48,053 bases of DNA. It comes from JAKFDK01 sp036676195. Its GTDB lineage: Bacteria > Bacillota > Sulfobacillia > Symbiobacteriales > ZC4RG38. The stretch spans positions 1-48,053 of the forward strand of contig JAKFDK010000103.1 of NCBI GenBank assembly GCA_036676195.1, written 5' to 3'. Made by a program: the position numbers and the translations under genes. The notes under the pieces are model-generated. The model had not been told where the DNA came from and did not search any database. It saw only the letters and a list, made by a program, of their open reading frames with translations. Below are positions 1 to 10,495 of this stretch, one piece after another (positions within the stretch are counted from its first letter, which is position 1; each line of letters begins with the position of its first letter).

Positions 1-21
1 GTACTTTAATGAAGCACCCGG

Positions 22-222
22 TCAGCAAGTGCCGGTGACCCCGCCGGTGCCAGTACTGTTAAGGCAGTTCACGATCTGGGTGAGCTTGTTCCGGATGGAC
101 GTGGAGGTGCTGATCAGCGCCGCAATCACCCCGATCGCCACCAGGGCGCCGATCAGAATGTACTCCATCAGGGTCTGGCCAGACTCGTCCCGCCACAGTT
201 GCTTCCATATTTTCTTGTGCAC
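22..222 (-). CDS. flp: Flp-type pilin (major subunit candidate)
   Basis: A 66-residue prepilin with the layout of the Flp/Fap family. It has a short positively charged leader, a Gly before GQTLMEYILIGALVAIG (with the Glu that follows the processing point in type IVb pilins), one hydrophobic helix, and a short tail with two Cys. The start is a GTG preceded by AGGAGG with 8 bases of spacing. It is expected to be cleaved by a prepilin peptidase (none is in the window) and assembled by the TadA/B/C machine encoded just downstream on the same strand. The 93-bp gap to tadC contains a GC-rich hairpin, which may let pilin mRNA accumulate independently. The Cys-containing, Gly/Thr-rich C-terminus is not typical, so a minor pilin is possible. 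Confidence 0.88.
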   Translation of the reverse strand: MHKKIWKQLWRDESGQTLMEYILIGALVAIGVIAALISTSTSIRNKLTQIVNCLNSTGTGGVTGTC

Positions 223-267
223 AGTGCGTGCCTCCTTGGATTTATCGTGATCTCCGGTCCTGGTGTG

Positions 268-288
268 GGGCGCCGCCAGGTGGCGCCC
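268..288 (-). terminator. GC hairpin between flp and tadC
   Basis: Perfect 7-bp arms GGGCGCC/GGCGCCC around a 7-base loop, with no T-run on either side. It lies in the only sizeable gap of the Tad block. More likely an attenuator or mRNA-stabilising stem than a full terminator. Confidence 0.35.
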
Positions 289-315
289 GTACCGCGCGTG
301 TCATAGGTCTCCTCC

Positions 316-1191
316 TCAGCGCAACACGTTCAGAATGTTGATAACGGCAGGACTCAGAATCAGCACCATGGTGGGCAGGAAAATCAGCAGAATGACGGGC
401 GCCATCAGCTTCAGGCTGGACTTCTGGGCCAGTTCCTGTGCCCGTAGCCGCCTTTCGTCCCGCAGCACCTGCCCCTGCTGGCGCAGGATCCGCACCACCG
501 GTGTTCCGGTCTTTTCCGCCTGGGTAACCTCCTGCAGCGCCCGGGTCAGTCCGTCGTGGCCCACCCGGTCTGCCACGGCCAGGAGTGCCTGGGCTCGCGG
601 GGCGCCCAGGCGCATCTCCTCCCCAGCCCGCCGGATTTCCCGACCCAGGAGCCCCCCCATCCGGTCCGCCACATGGCCGAGCGCATCCCCGAGGTTCAGG
701 CCGGCCTCACAGCTCACCACCAGCATGTCGATGCAGCCCAGCAACTGGCCGTCCACCTCCCGTTTGCGGACCTGGATACGGCTGCGCACCCACACGTTGG
801 GGGCCGCAAAAGCCAGCGCACAGGCGACTGTGGACAGACTGATCCCGACAGGGCCCAGCCCGATCACACCCATCGAGAGCACAAAGCCCCCGGTGAGCAA
901 AGCGGCCGCGAGCTTGGTGGCATAGAACTCCTCCGGCCGCATATCGAGGCCGGCCCACCTGAGTTGCTGCGCCGCCTGCCCCAGTCCTTCCGGCCCGGCC
1001 AGGCGAGTGGCCGTCTGTTCGAGCCAGCGGCCGAACACCCGGGGCTGCGCAGCGCCCTCATAGGCGTCTTCGGCGCCCATCTGCCCCAGGGCTCTGGCCA
1101 GGGTCCGCTCCCTCCGCTCCCTGAGGGTGAGAAGCCACAGACCGAGAAACACGATGCTGGCGGCCACCAGGGTGCCGATCCACAGCTCCAC
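316..1191 (-). CDS. tadC: TadC-like Flp pilus inner-membrane platform protein
   Basis: 291 residues. An N-terminal membrane helix (about residues 4-22) is followed by a charged cytoplasmic stretch, a helical pair near 93-130, and a type II secretion F domain (about 140-275) ending in a hydrophobic C-terminal helix. In Tad systems TadB and TadC form the membrane platform on which the TadA ATPase acts to extrude Flp pilin. The GTG start lies 4 bases after the end of tadB on the minus strand, with GGAGG inside the tadB tail, so translation is probably coupled. TadC is assigned over TadB from gene order (A-B-C) and the shared F domain. The call is secure at the family level. Confidence 0.85.
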   Translation of the reverse strand: MELWIGTLVAASIVFLGLWLLTLRERRERTLARALGQMGAEDAYEGAAQPRVFGRWLEQTATRLAGPEGLGQAAQQLRWAGLDMRPEEFYATKLAAALLTGGFVLSMGVIGLGPVGISLSTVACALAFAAPNVWVRSRIQVRKREVDGQLLGCIDMLVVSCEAGLNLGDALGHVADRMGGLLGREIRRAGEEMRLGAPRAQALLAVADRVGHDGLTRALQEVTQAEKTGTPVVRILRQQGQVLRDERRLRAQELAQKSSLKLMAPVILLIFLPTMVLILSPAVINILNVLR

Positions 1192-1195
1192 GCCG

Positions 1196-2097
1196 TCAGT
1201 CCACCTCCATGCGCATCATGGTCCGGATCCAGACCCAGGCCAGGCCGACGGCGCCGTAGCACCCCGCCAGCACCGCCTGACCGGAGCCGCTTGCCAGCAG
1301 CGGTTCAAAGTAGTCCGGGTTCAGGGCACGCAGAAGCAGGGTCATGGCGAACGGCATGGCGGTGATCGTGTAGGCGGTAATGCGGATCTGGGCCGTCGTC
1401 GCCAGCACCGCCTTGCGGGCAAGCCGCCGCTCCTGGATCTGCTGCGCGATCTTCTGCAGCACCTCGGCGAGGTTCCCGCCGGTCCGGGTGAGGATGCTGA
1501 CGGCAACCACCACCAGTTCAAAGTCCCGGCTCTGCACCCGCTGGGCGACCCTGGCCAGGGCTTCCGCCGGGGTGGCACCCAGAGAGATGGCCCTGCCGGC
1601 CCGTTGAAATTCGGTCCGCGCCGGCCCATCCGTTTCCTCAGCCATCAGTTGAATGGCCTGATCAAGGCTCCGCCCGGCACGCAGGTATGAGGCCATCTTG
1701 CCCAGGGCAGCGTCCAGCGTGTTGCCGAATGCCTCCGCCCGGGCGTGCCTGACCCGGGCCACCCACCAGCGGGGCGCCCACAGGCCAGCCAGCGCCCCCA
1801 GCATGGGCGCATACCAGCGCGGTAGCACCGTGTAGGCCGCTGCCGCCCCAAAGAGCGACACCACCGCGCTGAGCCCAAGCAACTGCACCGCCGTCAGACC
1901 CCCTCCGGTGGGCTCACCTTCCACGAGGCCGGCACCGGCCCGCCCCGACCCCGCCGCCGCTTCCGGTGCACGGCCAGGGGTGGCCCCTGGCGGACCTGTC
2001 TCACCAAACACCAGCTGGATCTGGCGCTCGGACCGGCGCGGCAGTTCCCTGAGGGCCAGTCCGGCGAACAGCACAGCCAGGAATACGAAGCTTCCCA

Positions 2098-2107
<10 letters not shown>
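1196..2107 (-). CDS. tadB: TadB-like Flp pilus inner-membrane platform protein
   Basis: 303 residues, paralogous in layout to the TadC-like protein that follows. It has an N-terminal membrane helix, an acidic/Gly-rich linker (about 25-70), a pair of membrane helices, a cytoplasmic F domain with the conserved pattern around LDAALGKMASYLRAGRSLDQ (about 130-150), and C-terminal helices. It is expected to pair with TadC in the pilus platform. Its ATG overlaps the end of the tadA gene by 10 bases, a tight operon arrangement. There is no sign of truncation. Confidence 0.85.
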
Positions 2108-3482
<1,375 letters not shown>

Positions 3483-3486
<4 letters not shown>

Positions 3487-4745
3487 CCCCTGCCCGTCAG
3501 GAGGGCCGCCACCCTGCCAATCAGCCCACCACGGCGTGTAACCGCCACCTCGGGTACAACGGCCCCCGCCAACCTGCGCACCTCCCGGCTGAAGGGCGAG
3601 GCGGGCCAGGCGGTCACGGTCACCTTCCCGCTGTGGGCCGCGGCCTGCACCAGCGGGTCCTCCGGAATCGTGGCTCCCAGCCGGAACGGCAAACGCCTGA
3701 CGATTTCCCGGAGCGGAAGGTCTGTCTTCCTGGGCACCCGGTTGAGTACCACCCGCAACCGCTGCGGGTCCACCCCCACCACGTCGGATTCGAGCACCTC
3801 ACCGGCCTGCCCGCGGCCTGCGATCCGGTTCAACGTGGGCAGGTCTGGAGTCACAACGAGGAGCACCTGTGTGGAGACCTGCAGGGCAGCCAGCGTGACA
3901 TCATGACTCAGGTCATTCGAGCAGTCCAGCACCACCACATCAAAGTGCCGGCGGGCGGCATGCAGGATTCGCCGTGTGACGGTTTCGTCCGTCTCCAGGG
4001 CATCCACCAGGTTGGCAGCCCGGGGCAGGATGTAGATGCCGAGCCTGTCGTGGCGGTTGATCAGACCCTGCACCACCGGCCAGCCAAGGCCGGCACCGTC
4101 GCCCTCCACATCCCACCAGGTGGCGGTGGTCTGCCGGGCGCCCTCCCACTGGAGCTGGATCGCCAGATTCCCATACGGGTCGCACTCCACCAGGAGCACG
4201 CGCATATCCGGCCCGCCCATCGCCCGGTAGGCGGCGGCCAGGTTCAGCGCCACTGTAGACTTGCCGACGCCGCCCTTTGGTGAGTAGACGGCCAGCACCT
4301 GCTGGCGCAGCACCACCGGGCGACCGCCCCGGCGCTCTTCCCCCTCCGGCTGCTCTGCATCGTCGAACCGGCCCAGTCGCTTGCGCAGTTCTTCCCGGGA
4401 ACAGCGCACAGCCTTCTCCAGTTCCGACCGGCTCAGCGGCCGGTGCAGAACCTCACGCACGCCGGCGGCCACCGCCGCCCGTACCAGGTCGGGTGTGGGG
4501 CGGCCGGCCACCACAAACACCATGCCGTCGGGGTTGGCACCAGCCGCGGCCTGGGCAGCCTTGAGCGGGTGGTTCAGGCCATCGCCGTCCACCACTACGA
4601 TGGCAGGAGCCCATTCCTTCACCAGGCGCCTGACATCGCTGACCGTTTCGCTGTTCCCGACCACCCGGTAGTGCGGGTAGAGGGCCTGGACGCACTCGCC
4701 GGTGAACTCCTCGCCCCCCACCACGAACACGGTTTCGTCCAGCAC
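3483..4745 (-). CDS. cpaE: CpaE/TadZ-like MinD/ParA ATPase, canonical P-loop
   Basis: 420 residues. A receiver-like N-terminal domain (about 1-115, hydrophobic strands starting ETVFVVGGEEF) precedes a deviant Walker A P-loop, YSPKGGVGKSTVALN, near 157-170. Further MinD/ParA motifs follow, with DVVVLDCSNDLSHD near 270. TadZ/CpaE proteins position the Tad secretion complex at the cell pole or membrane. The start is GTG and the 3' end overlaps tadA by 4 bases. A second, P-loop-defective relative lies four genes upstream in the same operon (5950-7149), suggesting a heterodimer or divided roles. Confidence 0.85.
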
Positions 4746-4759
4746 GGCGTCCCTCCCCC

Positions 4760-5494
4760 CTACCTCTGGACCTGTCCGGATTGGTCAAGGAACCCGTACT
4801 TGGCCAGCCAGGCGCGGCCGGTCACGCCCTGGGTTTGCGCCGCCGTCGGGTCGGAATTGTAGGGGTTGAGCGCAAACCGCAGGTACCCCGAGGTCAGTGC
4901 AAAGGCGATGTCCTCGATCTGTTCGGGCTTGAGCGCCAGCACCAGTGTGCTGCCGTTCCCACCCCCGTCGATCTGGTTGACCTGCAATACGTTCACCGCC
5001 TGCGCGACGATCTTCCCCACGCCGACTGATAGCCCCTGACCGGCCTCGATCTTGACGCTGGCGATGATGTCCACCTTGTCGCCGGGCCGGATCTTCCCGC
5101 CCACCGCGCTGGCCGGATCAAAGGCGAGGGCGAACGCCCGCAGGCTGGGGTCTTTCAACATCGTGAGCTGGGCGCCCAGCAGCCGGTCCCCCTGGGTATC
5201 CGCCACCCGGGCCTTGCGGGCGATCTCACCAGCCAGAATGGTATCCCGCAGATACCGGCCGGCAAGCTCTTTGGGGTCCCGGATGGCGTCGGGCGGCACG
5301 GATATGCTCGGCATCTCCACCACCTTGATGCCGTCAGCCGCCACCTGGGTGTAGGGCAGCAGGTCCCGGATGGCGATGACCACCTCTTCCGTCTCGCTGA
5401 AGGACCGGACCGTCCGCACGGCGAGCCAGGCGGCCACCAGACCGGCGGCCACAAAGGCGGTGAGGTACAACATGCCCTTGCCACGGGTGGTCAC
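4760..5494 (-). CDS. cpaB: CpaB/RcpC-like Flp pilus assembly protein (SAF domain)
   Basis: 244 residues. One N-terminal membrane helix (about 8-28) is followed by a SAF domain (about 35-105, starting EEVVIAIRDLLPYTQVAAD) and a second domain containing GGKIRPGDKVDIIASVK. This is the standard CpaB/RcpC layout: an extracytoplasmic factor that in diderms works with the CpaC/RcpA secretin. No secretin is present, as expected for a monoderm Tad system. The start overlaps the upstream lipoprotein gene by 4 bases (ATGA type). Confidence 0.85.
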   Translation of the reverse strand: MTTRGKGMLYLTAFVAAGLVAAWLAVRTVRSFSETEEVVIAIRDLLPYTQVAADGIKVVEMPSISVPPDAIRDPKELAGRYLRDTILAGEIARKARVADTQGDRLLGAQLTMLKDPSLRAFALAFDPASAVGGKIRPGDKVDIIASVKIEAGQGLSVGVGKIVAQAVNVLQVNQIDGGGNGSTLVLALKPEQIEDIAFALTSGYLRFALNPYNSDPTAAQTQGVTGRAWLAKYGFLDQSGQVQR

Positions 5495-5928
5495 TGTTCC
5501 GCCTCCTGTTCCTGGTCAAGGATGGCCATCCGGTAGATCCGCCAGCCACCCGACTTCTGGCGGATGAACTCGTACAGGGCCTGGATCCGTTCCGTGCTGC
5601 TGCCGTAACCGGGCACCTCTGTCTGTACCCGGTAGGTGACCTTGACCGCACCACGGTCCCGGCTGCCTGTTACGGGCTCGGCCCTGGATTCCACCTCGAC
5701 CAGCTTCTGCTTCACGTCCACGGCTTTCAGCATCGGAAAGGCCAGCATGGCCGCCTGCCGGGCTTCCCCTGTGAGCATGGCGGCTGCTTCATCGAGCCTG
5801 CGCTCCACCGTGTTCCGGGTATACTCGGTTGCCAGCCGCTCCAGTTCCCGCTCACTGACGTGGCTGCGCCCGCAGGCCGGCACCGCCACGGCCAGGGCGA
5901 CCAGCCAGAGCAACAGGGTTTGCCGCAA
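5491..5928 (-). CDS. Putative lipoprotein, NTF2-like/Mce-associated shape
   Basis: 145 residues. It begins with a short signal peptide ending in a lipobox-like VPAC at residues 16-19, followed by a helical, charged segment and a C-terminal half rich in beta strands (AVKVTYRVQTEV, ALYEFIRQKSGGWRI). That pattern resembles the NTF2-like fold often found in secreted accessory proteins of pili and conjugation systems, but the assignment rests on pattern only. It sits between the CpaB gene (4-base overlap) and the second CpaE-like gene (21-base gap), so it is likely an envelope-anchored part of the same machine. Also seen in GC-rich Gram-positive transfer loci: VirB8-like NTF2 proteins; this is a possible, unproven match. 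Confidence 0.6.
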   Translation of the reverse strand: MRQTLLLWLVALAVAVPACGRSHVSERELERLATEYTRNTVERRLDEAAAMLTGEARQAAMLAFPMLKAVDVKQKLVEVESRAEPVTGSRDRGAVKVTYRVQTEVPGYGSSTERIQALYEFIRQKSGGWRIYRMAILDQEQEAEQ

Positions 5929-5949
5929 GGGAAAGCACCTCCTTGACCA

Positions 5950-7149
5950 TCACCGTGCAAATGGGAGTTTCCGGGCCAGAGCCCGGGCCAGCCCGTCAAA
6001 GGCGGCTCTCAGGGCCGCGTCTGCCTCCTGGGCCGGGCGCCCGTGTACACTGGCGGCGTAGGCCGCAGCCGTGAAAGGAATGACCGCATCGGGCTCGATG
6101 CCCAGCACGTCCTGCGGGGAGGCGTGGGGGACCGGCACCCAGCGGTTGATCACGGCCAGCACCGGCTGGCGGGCTGCCACCGCCTGATACGCACTGCGCA
6201 GGGTCCGCAGGCGTCCCCAATCAGGCTCGGCCACAAATACCACCACGTGCGCCGCCGGCAGGAGCCACTCTGCCAGGGGGCCGCCGCCAGGCAGGTCGGC
6301 CAGGCACCAGTCCGCATCCGGCGTTCCGGCTTCCAGCACCCACTGCAGCAGGTCCTCCGGCGCGGCCAGTCCGCCTGCGCTGTCCGCATAGGCCCAGACG
6401 TTCTGCCACACGGGCAGCGCCCTGGGCACCGGTCCCTTGAGCGGATCGGCGGCCAGGGCATCCCGGAGAGGGTGCAGGCGGTCGGGGATCAGAAGGCGTG
6501 CGCCCAGCCCCTGGTGCAGCAGGTCCAGATCGACCAGAAGCACGGGGACTCCCCCGGCCCCGAGGGCAACGGCCAGTTCGGCGGCCACGAACGTGCGCCC
6601 GGTCGAGAGCGGCGCCCAGACCGCCACCAGCGGCCGCAGGAGCGGTTTCCGGGTCCCTTCGTCTGCCGATGGGGCAGGACCCGCCTCTGTAACCTGGGGT
6701 GGCGGTGCATGGTAGACGGGGCTGCGACCTCGCCAGTCCCTGAGCCACTGCAGGATGCGCCCCCCCGCAGCCGGCGGAATCTGCCGGCCGGTTGCCTGCA
6801 ACGCCTCCCCCAAAGTGGCCGCCCGGCGCAGGGCTTCCGTGAGCCGGGACAGCGGCTGGTCACCCAGGAGCAGGTCATAGACCCCCAGCAGCAACAGTTC
6901 GTCCAGTTCCGGCCCGGACAGTCCCGGACCCACCACCACCACACGGGTCCCCGCGAGGCGCAGCGGCAGCACGGCCCTGGGCAAATCCATCTGACCCGGC
7001 AACTCGGTGGATACCACGGCAACATCCACCGCCTGCCGGCCGGTGGCCAGGGCTTCCCGGTAGTACAGTTCGGCCGCCACCTCTGCGCCGGTGGCGGCCG
7101 ACAGGGCCTTGTTCAACTGCTCGTTCCCTGTCGCCAGTATCACTCTCAC
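5950..7149 (-). CDS. CpaE/TadZ-like protein with degenerate P-loop
   Basis: 399 residues. The N-terminal ~115 residues are receiver-like (strands AVDVAVVSTELP, RVVVVGPGLSG). Residues about 175-390 follow the MinD/ParA fold, but the P-loop reads WAPLSTGRTF near 183, with Arg where the nucleotide-binding Lys should be and without the KGG signature. TadZ proteins with atypical Walker A motifs are known, so this may be a structural or polar-localisation partner of the canonical CpaE-like ATPase in this operon. It overlaps the M23 peptidase gene by 4 bases. Confidence 0.7.
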   Translation of the reverse strand: MRVILATGNEQLNKALSAATGAEVAAELYYREALATGRQAVDVAVVSTELPGQMDLPRAVLPLRLAGTRVVVVGPGLSGPELDELLLLGVYDLLLGDQPLSRLTEALRRAATLGEALQATGRQIPPAAGGRILQWLRDWRGRSPVYHAPPPQVTEAGPAPSADEGTRKPLLRPLVAVWAPLSTGRTFVAAELAVALGAGGVPVLLVDLDLLHQGLGARLLIPDRLHPLRDALAADPLKGPVPRALPVWQNVWAYADSAGGLAAPEDLLQWVLEAGTPDADWCLADLPGGGPLAEWLLPAAHVVVFVAEPDWGRLRTLRSAYQAVAARQPVLAVINRWVPVPHASPQDVLGIEPDAVIPFTAAAYAASVHGRPAQEADAALRAAFDGLARALARKLPFAR

Positions 7150-8363
7150 CGTGCTTCCCCCGACTGATCCGATGTCGCTGTCCCTGTGGGTGCCGTCAGC
7201 CAGGCCAGAGGGTCCACCGGCTTCCCATCCTGCCGCACCTCATAATGAAGGTGCGGGCCGGTCGAGATACCCGTGGACCCCACCAGCCCGATCGTTACCC
7301 CGGCCGGGATCTCCCTCCCGGCCGCCACGAGAGCCTGACTGAGGTGAGCGTAGACGGTATGGATGCCCTGGCCGTGGTCGATGACGATGGTCAGGCCATA
7401 ACCGCCGGCCGGACCCGCATGCTGCACCCGCCCCGGCCAGGCGGAGCGAACAGGCGTGCCCAGCGATGCGGCCAGGTCCACACCTGTGTGGAAATGATCG
7501 GTCCCGTACACCGGATGCATCCGGCTCCCGAATGGGGACGTGACCACCAGGGGGCGTTCAAGCGGCGCCACCTTCCCACCCGCCGGTGTTCCCTGCCATG
7601 TGCTGTGCCAGTCCATCCCCGCGCCGGCCAGCCAGGTGTCCGGATCTTCCGCCAGCACCCACTGCCCCGGGTCTTCCGAATCCAGGTCCCCGGCAAGGTT
7701 CATCACCCACCGCGCCTCCCAGGGCGCCACCAGCCTATTCAGGAGCTTTGCCAGGGTGGTGATCAGGCGCTCCGGGTCCTGCCTGCACTGAATACTCTCC
7801 CTGACCGGCTCTTCCACCCAGCCTTCCGGTTGCTCGCGCCGCCGGATCATGTAGGTGTACGTGTAGACCCCGAGATACGTTTCGGCCTGCTTCAGGACCC
7901 TGACCACCTGTTCTTCCCGCCGCTCCTGGAGCGGTTGGTTGAGTTGCCTGACCTGTGTAACCCTGGCCACCGTGAATTCCTCATACGCAAAGCGGGGCGC
8001 CAGGTGCTCCGCGACGCCTTCTGCGGTCACGGGGTTTCCTTCCTCCCAGGCCTGTCCCACCACCGCTGCCACCAGGGTCCACGGCAGCCGGTGCTCAGCC
8101 TCCGCTCCGTCGTAGCTCTGCAGTGACCCCGAGGCTGCGGCAGCGGCTGTCCTGGCCGCCGCCACCAGCGGTGCGTCCTGGGTCACACGCTGCCAGAAGC
8201 CCGTGACCAGCGCCACGACCAGGAGCCCCAGAGCCCCGACGCCCAGCGCGGCCGGAAGCACAGGCCCGAGGGCGGCTTTCAGCACCCACCAGGCGCCCCG
8301 GACGGCCATCGCCCCGGCCACCCGGACAGCGTGGCCCGCGGCGCGCTCAGTATCGTCATTCAT
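7146..8363 (-). CDS. Membrane-anchored M23 (LytM) peptidoglycan endopeptidase
   Basis: 405 residues. A single membrane helix (about 35-56) is followed by a mixed helical region that could be a degenerate lysozyme-like or stalk domain (about 85-250). The M23 domain (about 270-390) has zinc ligands visible as HTGVD (H292, D296) and the HLH motif at 371-373. Enzymes of this type cut cell-wall cross-links, and in Gram-positive conjugation systems a wall hydrolase (VirB1-like role) opens the envelope for the channel. It overlaps the VirB6-like gene by 8 bases, which supports a transfer-apparatus role over general wall turnover. Confidence 0.85.
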   Translation of the reverse strand: MNDDTERAAGHAVRVAGAMAVRGAWWVLKAALGPVLPAALGVGALGLLVVALVTGFWQRVTQDAPLVAAARTAAAAASGSLQSYDGAEAEHRLPWTLVAAVVGQAWEEGNPVTAEGVAEHLAPRFAYEEFTVARVTQVRQLNQPLQERREEQVVRVLKQAETYLGVYTYTYMIRRREQPEGWVEEPVRESIQCRQDPERLITTLAKLLNRLVAPWEARWVMNLAGDLDSEDPGQWVLAEDPDTWLAGAGMDWHSTWQGTPAGGKVAPLERPLVVTSPFGSRMHPVYGTDHFHTGVDLAASLGTPVRSAWPGRVQHAGPAGGYGLTIVIDHGQGIHTVYAHLSQALVAAGREIPAGVTIGLVGSTGISTGPHLHYEVRQDGKPVDPLAWLTAPTGTATSDQSGEAR

Positions 8364-10047
8364 TTGGATGAGATCTCATCCACGACAGTCCGGTCGATGC
8401 CGGCCCGATCGCGTTCATGTGCATGGGCAGGTACGCAGGCTGTGGCATGGCGGCCGGTGCTGCGGTAGCTGCCGGTGCCTCACGGAGCCTTCGGTACAGA
8501 TCCTGTGTCGTGGCCACTGCGCCGGCGGAGGCCCTCCAGGCCGCATCGGCCAGGGATCTGCCGGTATCCATCACCATTTTCAGGGCGGGCTGGCCACCGT
8601 ACGCAGCCATTCCGGCCCCGACCAGGGCTGCCGACACCACGGCGCTGCCCTTGAACATGACCTCTGCGGCCCGCAATCCGGTATGGCCCAGGCTCTTCCA
8701 CGCACCCGGAAGACCGGGCGGATGGGGACTGACTTCCGCCCCGGGTACCGGCACTTCCGCCGGCCCTGCCAGCCCCTCACCCCCCGGGGCAGCTTCCGGC
8801 GTTCCGAATAGCTTTCCGTCACTCTCGGCACTCAAGTCAGCGGCCAGAGAACCAACTGCCGGTTGGGCGCCCTCGTGTTCCGGCGTTTCCGTGTGGGCTA
8901 TGGTCCACGGCGCGGCGGTTGCCCCGGGCACGGCGGTCATCCAGGACAGCCCTGGCGTGGGGGCCACGGCTGCACCGCCGCCGGGCGGGGCAGGCCCGCC
9001 GCCACCTCCTGACCCGAGTCCAGGCAACCCTCCGCCACCCGGCCCCCCACCACCGCCTGACCCGTGTCCAGGCAGCCCACCGCTACCCGACACGCCACTG
9101 CCGCTTGAGGCAATCCTTGCCACTGTTGTGGCCATACGGGCGGTCCTGCCGCTCGACAGGATCCCGGCGGTTGCATGGGCGATCCCGACCAATCCGCCGG
9201 TCGCCACCGATGCCCAGCCGGCCCACCGTTCCTCGTTGACACCGAGGAAGTTCAGGTACCCGGTCAGCAGGCGCCGGAGGTAGGCACTCAGCACAGGCAG
9301 CATGGTGGGTACCATCAGTACGATCCACCACTGGACCCGGTCCATGTGGCGCAGAAACAACTCTACCGAGAGGGCGATGGTTACCGCATGACTGAACTGC
9401 ATGAAGGCGTTGCTGGCGATCTCGCTGAGCAAAAGCAGGAGCGGCGTGTAGGTGTGCCGGAAGACCAGCGTCCAGCTCGCAAAGGGGATGAGCCACAGGC
9501 TCAGGGCGATGACGGCCTTCCGGATGATGTACAGGTAGTTGATCATCAGTTCCACCCCGACCATGACCAGGTGCATGGCTCCGAGCAAAAGCTTGTTTTG
9601 CACCTGCCGGTCGATCAGGCTGGGATCGCCGAAGAACTGCCTCCCGTCCCCCAGTTTGCCGGACACTGCGTCCACAAGGTTGACGTTGAGCTGCAGCAGC
9701 AGACTGACGGCCATCGGTGCGAAAAAGATGACCGCCAGCATGCCCAGAAACCCCCAGAAGAGGCTGTAGAGCTGGACTCTGGTCCGGCTGTTGCCGGATC
9801 CGACCGCCATGCGCAGCCCGTAAGCGGAACTGACGATGGTGATCAGACCCTGGGAAACAGCCAGCGCCGCGAACGTCCAGTACCAGCCGGTGATCGTTGA
9901 CCACTCGTCCGGCCAGAAGGTCCCGAGCGGCGGTACGGCTCCCTTGTCCATCCAGACCAGTTCATCGAGGGACCTGATTCCCAGCGCTTTCAGAGCATCT
10001 GCCAACCCCAGCAAAACGGCTCCGATGGCCGACTCCAGAATGCTCAC
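8356..10047 (-). CDS. VirB6/TrbL-like polytopic conjugation channel protein
   Basis: 563 residues from a GTG start at 10047, chosen because GGAGGTGATC lies 7 bases upstream; an open frame continues 58 codons further but has no ribosome site. An N-terminal domain is followed by about six membrane helices (residues ~45-290) including WGFLGMLAVIFFAPMAVSLL. A long low-complexity Gly/Pro-rich segment (~300-400) and a soluble tail with another hydrophobic stretch follow. This layout is typical of VirB6/TrbL-type inner-membrane channel proteins of type IV secretion, though sequence conservation in that group is low. It is the first gene of the minus-strand run ending in the flp/tad genes. Confidence 0.65.
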   Translation of the reverse strand: MSILESAIGAVLLGLADALKALGIRSLDELVWMDKGAVPPLGTFWPDEWSTITGWYWTFAALAVSQGLITIVSSAYGLRMAVGSGNSRTRVQLYSLFWGFLGMLAVIFFAPMAVSLLLQLNVNLVDAVSGKLGDGRQFFGDPSLIDRQVQNKLLLGAMHLVMVGVELMINYLYIIRKAVIALSLWLIPFASWTLVFRHTYTPLLLLLSEIASNAFMQFSHAVTIALSVELFLRHMDRVQWWIVLMVPTMLPVLSAYLRRLLTGYLNFLGVNEERWAGWASVATGGLVGIAHATAGILSSGRTARMATTVARIASSGSGVSGSGGLPGHGSGGGGGPGGGGLPGLGSGGGGGPAPPGGGAAVAPTPGLSWMTAVPGATAAPWTIAHTETPEHEGAQPAVGSLAADLSAESDGKLFGTPEAAPGGEGLAGPAEVPVPGAEVSPHPPGLPGAWKSLGHTGLRAAEVMFKGSAVVSAALVGAGMAAYGGQPALKMVMDTGRSLADAAWRASAGAVATTQDLYRRLREAPAATAAPAAMPQPAYLPMHMNAIGPASTGLSWMRSHPNE

Positions 10048-10116
10048 ATGATCACCTCCCTGGCTCTTTGCCACCCGAAGACACCCCGGGGTCCCGACGG
10101 ACGGTCGGCAAAATAC

Positions 10117-10138
10117 AGGAGCCCCCCCAGGGGCTCCT
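10117..10138 (-). terminator. Perfect 9-bp hairpin in leader of the VirB6/M23/Tad run
   Basis: Arms AGGAGCCCC and GGGGCTCCT with a 4-base loop. On the minus strand it is followed by GTATTTTGCC, a short U-rich tract, and it lies about 70 bases upstream of the VirB6-like start codon. It could end transcription arriving from the opposite side of the defence cassette, or act as an attenuator for the operon. No ligand-binding RNA family was recognised around it. Confidence 0.5.
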
Positions 10139-10140
10139 CG

Positions 10141-10495
10141 GGCTGACACACCCTGGTGAGGCTGCATCGCAGGGCATGTTGCATGCACCACGATGAGGCC
10201 ACCGCTGCTCATCCCGTGCAATTATCTTTCATTCGAGGTCGTCATGTCGGAGCCAATAATAGCAGTAACGGGCGCGAAAATGACAAAGGAAGCGGGCCTG
10301 AGGGGTGACAAAGGTGCAATTGCAGGACTGCAAACAGCAGAAAATCTTGCGTCAGGGAGGATTTGCATTAATACAGTTGAAATTATGTGGAAAGCTTCCC
10401 CATTAACAAGAGGTCCTTTCAGCGGCATCACTGCCTTATGACTATCGTCTCGCACGAACAAGGTCTCGTCGAGGCTGGAAAGCGGGAGTGAACAG
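10141..10495. other. AT-richer intergenic leader of the SIR2-HerA cassette
   Basis: Markedly less GC-rich than the conjugation genes to the left. It must hold the promoter of the SIR2 gene. A weak candidate is TTGCGT (10347-10352), 16 bases, TAATAC (10369-10374). A small open frame from ATG 10244 to 10441 (65 codons), with GAGG upstream, has no recognisable features and is not called as a gene. Confidence 0.35.

Noticed and set aside
1..300. Left attachment repeat of the tRNA-Val element
   Set aside because: No copy of the tRNA 3' end was found here or elsewhere to the left by eye; the boundary is probably outside the window.
10048..10140. Riboswitch (cyclic di-GMP type) before the VirB6-like gene; also considered at 19579-19735
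   Set aside because: GC-rich hairpins are present but I could not match the conserved bases of any known class.
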